From NCBI RefSeq assembly GCF_022347685.1, contig NZ_JAKRGF010000004.1, forward strand, positions 62,001 to 126,000: 64,000 bases of DNA, in the 5' to 3' direction. A model generated the notes under the pieces. That model was given only the letters and a program-made list of their open reading frames with translations, was not told where the DNA came from and ran no database searches. Position numbers and translations under genes: made by a program. This DNA is from Thalassobius sp. Cn5-15 (GTDB taxonomy: Bacteria; Pseudomonadota; Alphaproteobacteria; Rhodobacterales; Rhodobacteraceae). Positions 1-7,936 of the stretch are shown here, piece after piece; position 1 is the first letter of the stretch, and each line of letters begins with the position of its first letter.

Positions 1-2
1 AG

Positions 3-71
3 CTGATTATCTCTTACGATGATTTTGATGGTTTGGATGAGCTGTGCCGCAAACTGTCGGTTGGTAGCTGA
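3..71 (+). CDS. parB: ParB chromosome-partition protein, C-terminal end only
   Basis: Only the last 22 codons and the TGA are present; the gene begins before the window. The tail contains IISYDDFDGLDELCRKL, which resembles the C-terminal dimerisation segment of chromosomal ParB proteins (a short beta strand followed by an amphipathic helix). Identification is strengthened by a perfect parS palindrome three bases after the stop and by the downstream hemW-rdgB-rph-hrcA-grpE order that follows parAB in many Rhodobacteraceae. ParB loads at parS, spreads as a CTP-dependent clamp and works with ParA in origin segregation. The match rests on a short stretch plus context. Confidence 0.8.
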   Translation: MIISYDDFDGLDELCRKLSVGS

Positions 72-73
72 TT

Positions 74-89
74 TGTTTCACGTGAAACA
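74..89. promoter_or_regulatory. parS: parS centromere site
   Basis: The 16-bp perfect palindrome TGTTTCACGTGAAACA is identical to the widely conserved bacterial parS consensus. It begins three bases after the parB stop, in the gap between parB and the convergent YbaN-like gene. It is the expected nucleation site for ParB and implies that this end of the window lies near the replication origin. Confidence 0.95.
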
Positions 90-111
90 TTGAATAGGGG
101 CTGTGCCCGGA

Positions 112-465
112 CTAATTGTTCGGGCGGGTCCATATGAACAACAGCACGCAGGACAGCGTCACAGCCTGGATCAAAATCACCTTCACCGGCACCCCAACGA
201 TCATGGATACGCCAAACACCGCGATGATAGAGATGGTGGCGTAGCGCTTTCCGCGCGGGTTGATCGCACCGCGTTCTTGCCATTCACGAATTGAGGGACC
301 AAAGGTAGGGTGTGTGATCAACCAGTTGTGCAAGCGCTCGCTGGATCTGGCAAAGAAGAACGCCGCCAGCAGCATAAACGGCACAGTAGGTAAGAGGGGC
401 AGGACTACGCCTAATAGCCCCAGCCCAACGCTGATCAATCCTAAAGCTGCCCAGAGGTAGCGCAT
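112..465 (-). CDS. YbaN-like (DUF454) inner-membrane protein
   Basis: A 117-residue protein with the small YbaN/DUF454 layout: an N-terminal hydrophobic segment (LWAALGLISVGLGLLGVVLPLLP), the family-typical PTVPFMLLAAFFFARSSERLH stretch around residues 25-50, and a second hydrophobic pair near the C-terminus (ATISIIAVFGVSMIVG and VTLSCVLLFIW). ATG 465 (MRYLWAALG) is preferred over the in-frame ATG at 498 because the longer form would overlap the hemW 3' end and adds residues atypical of the family. It is directly downstream of hemW (stop at 467), so it is probably the last gene of rph-rdgB-hemW. Molecular function of the family is unknown. Confidence 0.85.
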   Translation of the reverse strand: MRYLWAALGLISVGLGLLGVVLPLLPTVPFMLLAAFFFARSSERLHNWLITHPTFGPSIREWQERGAINPRGKRYATISIIAVFGVSMIVGVPVKVILIQAVTLSCVLLFIWTRPNN

Positions 466-466
466 T

Positions 467-1678
467 TCAATCCACCAATAACTCTTTGATAACTGCATTA
501 AGGACCATGCGCCCGTCCTCTGTCACTTGGACAGAGTGTCCCGTATCAAGGATCATTCCAATATCAGAGAGATAGCTCAAACGTTCGACGTTCAAGGGCT
601 GGCCAGCCAGCATTTCGTATCGGTGTTTGTCTAGGCCATCACGGATGCGCAGCCCCATCATCAGGTATTCACCTGCTTGATCTAGTGGGGCAATGACATG
701 TCGGGCCTCTGCGCTTTCACCCGCTTCGATGCTGTGCAACCATTTACCGGGTGTCTGTTCGGTGTTGGTCCCGTGGCGTTGGCCGTCCACAGTAATCCGG
801 CCATGTGCGCCCGGACCGATGCCGATGAAATCGCCGTAGCGCCAGTAGATCAGGTTATGGCGGCTTTCAGCGCCGGGTAAGGCGTGGTTGGACACCTCAT
901 AGGCCTCCATCCCGGCCTCGGTACAGATCTCTTGTGTTGCAGTGTACATGTCAGCGGCGCTGTCATCTTCGGGTAGGCCACGCAGCAATCCGCGATCATA
1001 ACGGTCGCCAAAGGCAGTGCCCTGTTCGATTGTCAGCTGGTAGAGGGACAGGTGATCAATCGCCATGCCGAGGGCCTGACGCAGTTCTGCCTGCCAATCG
1101 GATAGCGTTTGGTCCTGACGGGCATAGATCAGGTCAAAACTGACGCGGTCAAACTGGTTGCGGGCGATGTCAAAGGCGGCCTGTGCTTCGGCCACGCTAT
1201 GCATACGGCCCAGGCGTTGCAGGTCGCGGTCGTTGAGTGATTGAATTCCCATCGACACACGGGACACCCCAGCCTGCGCGTAATCGCGGAAACGGCCAGC
1301 CTCGACCGAGGTGGGGTTGGCCTCTAGCGTGACCTCCAGATCATTGGCCTGTGGCCAGATCTGGCGCACCCGTTCTAGGATGCCGTGGACCACAAAGGGT
1401 TCCATCAAAGAAGGCGTTCCGCCACCGAAGAAGATGGATTTCAGTACCCGATCCGGTATTTCCGTTGCGTAGCGGTCCAGCTCTTTCAGGTAGGCGTCCA
1501 GCCATCGGCGTTGGTCAATCTGGCGGGAGACGTGCGAATTGAAATCGCAGTAAGGGCATTTGGCCGCGCAGAACGGCCAATGCAGGTAGAGGCCGAAGCC
1601 CCCTTGCTGCCAGTCGGTGGCCAGCGCCGCGCTGCGGTCACTGGCCTGTGTGGTGGCAGGGGCAGGTGATTTAGCCAA
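467..1678 (-). CDS. hemW: HemW-type radical SAM protein (heme chaperone, CPO-III-like)
   Basis: About 403 residues. The radical-SAM cluster motif CAAKCPYC (CxxxCxxC, about residues 37-44) follows the family N-terminus GFGLYLHWPF; FFGGGTPSL and SMGIQSLNDRDLQRLGR follow, and the HemW-type HNLIYW sequence is near residue 280. HemW proteins bind heme and a [4Fe-4S] cluster and were long misannotated as oxygen-independent coproporphyrinogen oxidase; true HemN has a different Cys motif. The start is not ATG: the frame stays open into rdgB, and the best candidate is TTG at 1678, overlapping the rdgB stop by eight bases. The start is uncertain, the identity is not. Confidence 0.92.
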   Translation of the reverse strand: MAKSPAPATTQASDRSAALATDWQQGGFGLYLHWPFCAAKCPYCDFNSHVSRQIDQRRWLDAYLKELDRYATEIPDRVLKSIFFGGGTPSLMEPFVVHGILERVRQIWPQANDLEVTLEANPTSVEAGRFRDYAQAGVSRVSMGIQSLNDRDLQRLGRMHSVAEAQAAFDIARNQFDRVSFDLIYARQDQTLSDWQAELRQALGMAIDHLSLYQLTIEQGTAFGDRYDRGLLRGLPEDDSAADMYTATQEICTEAGMEAYEVSNHALPGAESRHNLIYWRYGDFIGIGPGAHGRITVDGQRHGTNTEQTPGKWLHSIEAGESAEARHVIAPLDQAGEYLMMGLRIRDGLDKHRYEMLAGQPLNVERLSYLSDIGMILDTGHSVQVTEDGRMVLNAVIKELLVD

Positions 1679-2279
1679 AGCAACCGGCAAGGAAGGCCTG
1701 AACAGCGCGGCCACGATGGCTGATGCTGTTCTTTTCTTCCTTCTCCATTTCAGCGCAGGTGATGTCATAGCCATCGGGCATGAACATCGGATCATAGCCA
1801 AAGCCGTGGGCACCACGGATCGGCCAGACCAGCGTGCCGGGCATCACGCCTTCAAACACCTCGTCATGACCATCGGGCCACGCCAATACAAGTGTGCAGC
1901 GGAACTGTGCGGTGCGGGGTGCGTCGGGGCCTTTGGCGGTGATTTCGTCATTGGCGCGGGTCATCGCCATCATGAAATCACGTCCATCGCCGGTTTCGGC
2001 CCAATCGGCGGTGTAGACGCCCGGGGCGCCGTCCAGCGCATCAATTGTAATACCGCTATCATCGCTCAGTGCCGGCAGGCCGGTGGCCTTGGCCGCTGCA
2101 TGGGCCTTGATGCGGGCGTTGCCGACAAATGTATCCTCAGTCTCTTCCGGCTCCGGCAGATCCATCGCGGCGGCACCCACCACGGTTACTCCGTGGGGGG
2201 CCAGCATTTCGGTCATTTCTTGTAGCTTGCCTGCGTTATGCGTGGCGACCAGTAGCTTATCACTGTCAAATTTGCGCAT
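1671..2279 (-). CDS. rdgB: XTP/dITP (non-canonical purine NTP) pyrophosphatase
   Basis: 202 residues, normal for the RdgB/HAM1 family. It carries the N-terminal substrate-loop signature LLVATHNAGKLQEM, the acidic centre LSDDSGI, and the C-terminal base-binding motif SHRGRA. The enzyme hydrolyses ITP, dITP and XTP to monophosphates, keeping deaminated purines out of nucleic acids. ATG 2279 (MRKFDSDKLL) is chosen over the upstream in-frame start at 2330 because the latter would run into rph. It lies four bases after the rph stop and overlaps hemW, so rph-rdgB-hemW are tightly coupled. Confidence 0.95.
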   Translation of the reverse strand: MRKFDSDKLLVATHNAGKLQEMTEMLAPHGVTVVGAAAMDLPEPEETEDTFVGNARIKAHAAAKATGLPALSDDSGITIDALDGAPGVYTADWAETGDGRDFMMAMTRANDEITAKGPDAPRTAQFRCTLVLAWPDGHDEVFEGVMPGTLVWPIRGAHGFGYDPMFMPDGYDITCAEMEKEEKNSISHRGRAVQAFLAGCFG

Positions 2280-2283
2280 CAGA

Positions 2284-3000
2284 TCATTCTCCAACCGCAG
2301 CCAGCTGAGCGGCGGCCAGTTCGGCAACACCCTGCTCGGCCAGATCCAGCAGCTGGTTCATCTGGTCGCGGCTGTAAGTCGCGCCTTCGGCGGACATCTG
2401 GGTTTCGATCATCTGGCCGTTGGCCAGCATAATGAAATTGCCGTCAACGCCTGCTTCACTGTCCTCGGGATAGTCCAGATCCAGCACCGGCTGACCGGCG
2501 TAGATGCCACAGGACACCGCTGCGACGGGAGAGATTAGTGGGTTTGAGGTGACCTGACCGGTTTTCATCAGTTTCTGCACTGCCAGTTTCAGGGCAACCC
2601 AGCCGCCGGTGATCGACGCACAGCGGGTGCCGCCATCGGCCTGAATAACGTCACAGTCGACGGTGATTTGACGCTCCCCCAGTGCGGAACGATCTACGCC
2701 TGCACGCAAGGAACGGCCAATCAGGCGTTGGATTTCTACGGTGCGACCACCCTGTTTGCCCATCGCCGCCTCGCGGCGCATGCGCGAAGTGGTCGAACGC
2801 GGCAACATACCGTATTCGGCGGTTACCCAGCCAAGGCCCGATCCTTTGATAAAGGGCGGCACGCGGTCCTCAATCGTGGCGGTGCACAGCACGTGGGTGT
2901 CGCCCATGCGGATCATGCAGGATCCTTCGGCATGTTTGGTCACGTTGGTTTCAATCGAAACAGGGCGCATTTGGTTCAGCTGACGGCCGGATGGGCGCAT
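2284..3000 (-). CDS. rph: Ribonuclease PH
   Basis: 238 residues, full length for RNase PH. Family signatures are clear: MRPSGR at the N-terminus, [15 protein letters not shown], the [14 protein letters not shown] active-site strand, the GRSLRAGVD basic stretch and the [10 protein letters not shown] motif with its conserved acidic residues. RNase PH is a phosphorolytic 3'-5' exonuclease that trims the 3' trailer of tRNA precursors. It is the first gene of the minus-strand group with rdgB and hemW, and is divergent from hrcA across a gap of about 150 bases. Confidence 0.97.
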   Translation of the reverse strand: MRPSGRQLNQMRPVSIETNVTKHAEGSCMIRMGDTHVLCTATIEDRVPPFIKGSGLGWVTAEYGMLPRSTTSRMRREAAMGKQGGRTVEIQRLIGRSLRAGVDRSALGERQITVDCDVIQADGGTRCASITGGWVALKLAVQKLMKTGQVTSNPLISPVAAVSCGIYAGQPVLDLDYPEDSEAGVDGNFIMLANGQMIETQMSAEGATYSRDQMNQLLDLAEQGVAELAAAQLAAVGE

Positions 3001-3149
3001 GATTTTGGTCCTTGTTTAGGAAATGTCGATAGAATTGAGTGGGGGATACAGGGCTAGGGGGGCGTCTTGCAAGCCTGTCCTGCCTGCCTGTCCAGCAAGT
3101 GTGATTGACCTTTCTCCACCATACGATTTAATGAACGACAGAGGTAGAG

Positions 3150-4214
3150 ATGACAGATCGCAGCAAAACCCTGAACCAGATGAACGACCGCTCCCGCGAG
3201 GTGTTTCGCCGGGTGGTAGAGGGGTATCTGCACAACGGTGATCCCGTTGGCTCGCGTACACTGACGCGCGAAATGAGCGAAAGAGTCTCCGCCGCGACCA
3301 TCCGTAATGTGATGAACGACCTTGAATACCTTGGTCTTCTGGATAGCCCGCATATCAGCGCTGGTCGAGTGCCGACGCAGCAGGGGTTGCGGATGTTTGT
3401 TGATGGGCTGCTAGAGGTGCGCGATCTGGATCACACAGACCGTCACGCACTGGACCAGACGGTCAGTAGCAATGAAGGCGATGTTCAGGACGTGCTGGAT
3501 CGTGTGTCAACCGCGCTGTCTGGCGTCACACAGGGTGCTTCTCTCGTTCTGACGCCGAAACATGAGGCTGCAATCAAACATGTGGAGTTCGTCAGCTTAG
3601 GTCCTGACCGTGCGCTGGTGGTTCTGGTGTTCGCAGACGGGCATGTGGAAAACCGCGTGTTCACCCCGCCGGTGGGGCAGACCCCGTCCGCGATGCGGGA
3701 GGCGGCGAATTTCGTAAACGCCTTTGTCGAGGGTAAGACGCTCAGCGAATTGCGCACGTCGATGAAACAGCAGATTGAGGCGCGCCGCCAAGAGATTGAC
3801 ACGCTCGCCCATGCGCTGATCGACAGCGGGATGGCAGTTTGGGCCGAGGATGGCGATCAACACGAACGTTTGATCGTGCGTGGCCGGTCGAATCTGTTGC
3901 AGGCAGAGGGCGCCGAAGAGGATCTGGACCGCATCCGCGAGCTGTTTGATGACCTGGAACGCAAGCGTGACATTGCTGATTTCCTTGATCTGACCGAGGC
4001 AGGCGATGGAGTTCGCATTTTTATTGGCTCTGAGAACAAACTTTTTTCACTTTCGGGTTCCTCTTTGGTGGTCTCTCCATATATGAACGCTGACCGTAAG
4101 ATTGTTGGTGCGGTAGGGGTGATCGGTCCCACACGACTGAACTATGGCCGGATTGTTCCGATTGTGGACTACACGGCGCAGTTGGTGGGGCGGATGATTT
4201 CGGATCGCAGCTAA
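3150..4214 (+). CDS. hrcA: HrcA heat-inducible transcription repressor
   Basis: 354 residues with the HrcA architecture: an N-terminal winged helix (SREVFRRVVEGYLHNGDPVGSRTLT, then VSAATIRNVMNDLEYLGLL), a GAF-like middle and a C-terminal IVPIVDYTAQLVGRMI segment. A clear ribosome site (GAGGTAGAG) precedes ATG 3150. HrcA represses chaperone genes by binding the CIRCE inverted repeat and is kept active by GroEL. I did not find a CIRCE element upstream of this gene, grpE or dnaK, so its targets probably lie elsewhere (groESL is the usual one). It is 18 bases upstream of grpE and probably cotranscribed with it. Confidence 0.96.
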   Translation: MTDRSKTLNQMNDRSREVFRRVVEGYLHNGDPVGSRTLTREMSERVSAATIRNVMNDLEYLGLLDSPHISAGRVPTQQGLRMFVDGLLEVRDLDHTDRHALDQTVSSNEGDVQDVLDRVSTALSGVTQGASLVLTPKHEAAIKHVEFVSLGPDRALVVLVFADGHVENRVFTPPVGQTPSAMREAANFVNAFVEGKTLSELRTSMKQQIEARRQEIDTLAHALIDSGMAVWAEDGDQHERLIVRGRSNLLQAEGAEEDLDRIRELFDDLERKRDIADFLDLTEAGDGVRIFIGSENKLFSLSGSSLVVSPYMNADRKIVGAVGVIGPTRLNYGRIVPIVDYTAQLVGRMISDRS

Positions 4215-4232
4215 AGTTGGAAAAGGTGGCAC

Positions 4233-4802
4233 ATGCCTAGAGAAGACGAATTCCTCGACGATATCGAGACCAGCGAAGCCGAACTGGAAGCGGAAGAGCT
4301 GGCCGAAGACGCGGCGCTGGAGCTGGAAGAAGAAGCAGACGAGCTGGAGGCGCTGCGCGCCGAGCGTGACGATTTCCGTGATCGGTTCATGCGGGCCTTG
4401 GCGGACGCTGAAAACTCGCGCAAGCGCGCGGACAAACAGCGCCGTGAGGCAGAGCAATACGGTGGCTCGAAACTGGCGCGTGATATGCTGCCGGTTTACG
4501 ATAACCTGCAACGCGCGATGGATGCGATCAGCGAAGAACAGCGCGAAGCCATGGGCGCGATGCTGGAAGGTCTGGAGCTGACCCTGCGCGAGCTGAAGAA
4601 CACCTTCAAGAAGCACGGTATCGAAGTGATCGCACCCGAGGTGGGTGACAAGTTCGATCCGAACGAACATGAAGCGATGTTCGAGGCACCGGTGCCCGGC
4701 ACCAAGGCGGGGGAGATCATTCAGGTATCCGCCGTGGGCTTCATGTTGCACGACCGCCTGCTGCGTCCGGCGCAGGTTGGCGTCAGCTCGATGGCTGGCT
4801 GA
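4233..4802 (+). CDS. grpE: GrpE nucleotide-exchange factor for DnaK
   Basis: 189 residues. A highly acidic N-terminus (EAELEAEELAEDAALELEEE) leads into a long coiled-coil (about residues 40-90), followed by the conserved block LPVYDNLQRAMD and the C-terminal beta domain HEAMFEAPVPGTKAGEI and GFMLHDRLLRPAQVGVS. GrpE dimers release ADP from DnaK and act as a thermosensor. It follows hrcA closely and is probably the last gene of that operon, with a terminator hairpin about 65 bases beyond its stop. Its partner genes dnaK-dnaJ are about 47 kb away at 51.3-54.5 kb. Confidence 0.96.
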   Translation: MPREDEFLDDIETSEAELEAEELAEDAALELEEEADELEALRAERDDFRDRFMRALADAENSRKRADKQRREAEQYGGSKLARDMLPVYDNLQRAMDAISEEQREAMGAMLEGLELTLRELKNTFKKHGIEVIAPEVGDKFDPNEHEAMFEAPVPGTKAGEIIQVSAVGFMLHDRLLRPAQVGVSSMAG

Positions 4803-4865
4803 TCTCGCCCATCTCACGCGCGCCGATTCTGGCAGGCGTCGATGAGTGCGTATTTTTGATTTTTG

Positions 4866-4900
4866 AAAGGGGCGGCATCAGTTTGGAGGCCGCCCTTTTT
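4866..4900 (+). terminator. Intrinsic terminator after grpE
   Basis: A GGGCGGC/GCCGCCC stem (4870-4876 with 4889-4895), extended by AAA/TTT pairing around one bulged base and followed by five T. It lies downstream of grpE in the convergent gap to mutS. The remainder of the gap (4901-5072) is AT-rich and shows no further feature I can name. Confidence 0.85.
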
Positions 4901-5072
4901 CGTGGCTATTTTTGGGGCTGAGATTTGGATCTTAAGGTGCAATCACACGAGCCGCGCGGATGAGATCGACGAGAGAGCCTGCAAAAAATCGAAAAATAGT
5001 CTCTAAACCACTTAAAATAAGGGCCTTAGAGCCTGTTTCGATGGAAAAATCCTAGCACCGTTTTTAGACGAT

Positions 5073-7727
5073 TTAGCTCTTTGTCAGCTCTTTCAGTTCA
5101 TAAACTAGCTGCAACGCTTCGCGTGGAGACAAATCATCGGGCAGGATGGTGTTAAGACGCTCCTCCACCTCGGATGGGCCTTTTGTGGCTGTCGGGGGCG
5201 GCGGTGGCGGCGCGGCGGAGAAGAGGGGCAGGTCATCTATGACCGCCTGCTTCTTGCCACCTTCGCGTTCACCTTTTTCCAGGGCGTCCAGCACCACGCG
5301 GGCGCGGGCAACAACCGCATCGGGCAGACCGGCCAATTTGGCCACCTGCACGCCATAGCTGCGATCCGCTGCGCCTTTGCGCACCTCGTGGAGGAAGATC
5401 ACCTCTCCGTCAAACTCTTTCACCGCGACGGTGGCGTTGTCTACGCCTTTGAGCTTTTCGGCGAGGTTGGTCATTTCGTGGTAGTGCGTCGCGAATAGGG
5501 CACGGGACTGGTTCACGTCGTGTAGATGTTCCAGTGTCGCCCATGCGATCGACAGGCCGTCATAGGTCGCGGTGCCGCGGCCGATCTCATCCAATATTAC
5601 TAGTGCGCGATCATCAGCCTGATTGAGGATTGCGGCGGTTTCGACCATTTCCACCATAAAGGTAGAGCGCCCCCGCGCCAGATCGTCAGAGGCGCCAACG
5701 CGGCTAAACAACTGGCTAACGATGCCGATTTTTGCAGACCGTGCAGGTACATAGCTGCCGACCTGTGCCAGCAGGGCAATCAGCGCGTTCTGGCGTAGGA
5801 AGGTTGATTTACCCGCCATGTTCGGACCGGTCAGCAGCCAGATATCGGCGCCGGCGGATCCGTCCGCCAGATCGCAATCATTGGCGATGAACGGCGCGCC
5901 GCCTTGTTTGCGCAGCGCCAGTTCTACAACCGGATGGCGGCCACCGCTGATCTGTAGGGTGCGGCTATCGTCTACCTCTGGCTTGGCCCAATCCTCAGCT
6001 CGGGCCAGATCGGCAAGGGCTGTGGCCAGATCCAGTTCTGCCAGCGCGCGGGCGGCGACGTTGATGTGATCGGCGTGGGACAGAATGGCCTGACGCAGAT
6101 CCTCGAACAGTCGCTTCTCAATCTCTAACGCGCGGCCACCGGCGTTGAGGATTTTTGTTTCCATTTCTGACAGCGGTACGGTGGTAAATCGGACCTGATT
6201 TGCGGTGGTCTGGCGGTGCTTGAACGTGTCGGACAGCGGTTCGGACAGCATCTTGTCCGCGTGGGTTGCCGTGACCTCCACAAAGTAGCCTAAGACGTTG
6301 TTATGTTTAACCTTCAGGGAAGAGATGCCGGTCAGTTCCTGATATTCGGATTGCATTGTGGCGATGACGGAGCGGCCCTCATCCCGCAGGGTGCGTACTT
6401 CGTCCAGCTCCACGTGAAACCCTGGCGCGATAAATCCGCCGTCACGTGCCAAGAGAGGCGGTTCCGCGATCAGTGCGTTATCCAACAGGTCTATCAACGC
6501 GTCATGGCCGATGAGGGCGCCAGCGGCGTTCTGCAACAGGTCGGGCAGGGCGGTGGCGGTTAGCGGTTCGTGGATCTGTGCGGCCTGCGCCAGACCGTTG
6601 CGTATCGCGGCCAGATCGCGGGGACCGCCACGGTCCAGACCAAGGCGCGATAGGGCGCGATCAAGGTCTGGCACCTTGCGCAGATCATCGCGCAAATTGG
6701 CCGAGAATCGAGACTGTTCCAGCGCAAAATCGACTGCTGCCAGTCGATCGTGAATGACATTCAGCACCCGTGAGGGGCTGGACAGACGCCGTTCCAGCAG
6801 GCGTGCACCAGCAGCCGTAACAGTGCGGTCAATCGCGGCCAGCAGCGATCCGGCACGGCCGCCGGACATGGATTGCGTTAGTTCCAGATTACGGCGGGTG
6901 GCGGCATCAATCTGCATCACCCGTGCCTGCGCATCACGCACGGGTTTTTGCAGCAGCGGCAGTTTGCCTTTCTGGGTGATCTCCAGATATTCCACGACGG
7001 CGCCCATTGCGGATACTTCGGCGCGATTAAACTGTCCGAACGCGTCCAGCGAGCTGACAGAGAATAGCGTACACAGCCGCTTTTCCGCCGACGTGCTGTC
7101 AAATGCAGACCGAGATAATGGTGTGATGGCAGAGCCAGATTCAGAGACTATTTCAGCTAAATTCGCGTCTGACTGTTCGGACAAAATTAGTTCTGATGGC
7201 ATCAAGCGGGCCAGTTCCGGCCCCAGCCGTACTGATGGCAGTGCCATCGCATGGAACGCGCCAGTCGAAATATCGACCCACGCAAGCGCCGCCTCATCCC
7301 GTACGGTGGCATATGCAGCCAGATAGTTGTGGCGCCGTGCCTCTAGCAGAGAATCCTCAGTCAGTGTGCCGGGGGTGACCAGGCGCACCACATCGCGTTT
7401 TACCACCGACTTATAACCGCGCTTTTTCGCTTCTGCGGGACTTTCCATCTGTTCGCAGACGGCGACACGGAATCCCTTGCGGATCAAGGTGAGCAGGTAG
7501 CCTTCGGCGGCATGAACGGGGACGCCGCACATGGGGATGTCTTCGCCGTCATGCTTGCCGCGTTTGGTCAGGGCGATATCCAAGGCCTCTGCCGCCGCGA
7601 CCGCGTCGTCAAAAAACATCTCATAGAAGTCGCCCATCCGGTAGAACAACAGCGCGCTTTCATGTGCTGCCTTAATCTCCAGATATTGCGCCATCATTGG
7701 CGTTACTGCTGCTTTGGCCCCGGCCAC
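5073..7727 (-). CDS. mutS: DNA mismatch-repair protein MutS
   Basis: About 884 residues. The mismatch-reading FYEMF motif lies near the N-terminus, the ABC-type ATPase follows with Walker A TGPNMAGKST, and Walker B/signature LDEIGRGTATYDG and the HYHEM histidine come later; the C-terminus ends with a short dimerisation segment. It recognises mispairs and recruits MutL. The open frame extends to 7943, but the family N-terminus (VTPMMAQYLEIK) and an AGGGGG ribosome site point to GTG 7727. It is divergent from maeB across about 210 bases. Confidence 0.97.
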   Translation of the reverse strand: MAGAKAAVTPMMAQYLEIKAAHESALLFYRMGDFYEMFFDDAVAAAEALDIALTKRGKHDGEDIPMCGVPVHAAEGYLLTLIRKGFRVAVCEQMESPAEAKKRGYKSVVKRDVVRLVTPGTLTEDSLLEARRHNYLAAYATVRDEAALAWVDISTGAFHAMALPSVRLGPELARLMPSELILSEQSDANLAEIVSESGSAITPLSRSAFDSTSAEKRLCTLFSVSSLDAFGQFNRAEVSAMGAVVEYLEITQKGKLPLLQKPVRDAQARVMQIDAATRRNLELTQSMSGGRAGSLLAAIDRTVTAAGARLLERRLSSPSRVLNVIHDRLAAVDFALEQSRFSANLRDDLRKVPDLDRALSRLGLDRGGPRDLAAIRNGLAQAAQIHEPLTATALPDLLQNAAGALIGHDALIDLLDNALIAEPPLLARDGGFIAPGFHVELDEVRTLRDEGRSVIATMQSEYQELTGISSLKVKHNNVLGYFVEVTATHADKMLSEPLSDTFKHRQTTANQVRFTTVPLSEMETKILNAGGRALEIEKRLFEDLRQAILSHADHINVAARALAELDLATALADLARAEDWAKPEVDDSRTLQISGGRHPVVELALRKQGGAPFIANDCDLADGSAGADIWLLTGPNMAGKSTFLRQNALIALLAQVGSYVPARSAKIGIVSQLFSRVGASDDLARGRSTFMVEMVETAAILNQADDRALVILDEIGRGTATYDGLSIAWATLEHLHDVNQSRALFATHYHEMTNLAEKLKGVDNATVAVKEFDGEVIFLHEVRKGAADRSYGVQVAKLAGLPDAVVARARVVLDALEKGEREGGKKQAVIDDLPLFSAAPPPPPPTATKGPSEVEERLNTILPDDLSPREALQLVYELKELTKS

Positions 7728-7936
7728 CCCATGTCCCCCTGGGTTCGCTTGATCTTGGCGCTGACAATAAGCGGTGGGGGGAATGGGCGAAAGGGGCAAT
7801 AGAGCGGTGCCGGATGGCGCAATATTGTCAAGAAATGTCGGATTTCTAGGAAAAGCATCCCGACGGTGGTTGAGGCCCGTCGCGGCAACCTGTATGCAAC
7901 CCTGTAATAGAGTAATATTCGGAACGAAAAACCGCC

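Noticed and set aside
3001-3149. CIRCE element or sigma-32 promoter before hrcA
   Set aside because: No TTAGCACTC-N9-GAGTGCTAA repeat is present. CTTGCA at 3066 has no -10 at a suitable distance, and a TTGACC-N16-TTTAAT pair would place the start too close to the ribosome site.
6406-6421. parS-like sequence inside mutS
   Set aside because: AGCTCCACGTGAAACC matches parS in only 12 of 16 positions and lacks the first half-site; probably chance.
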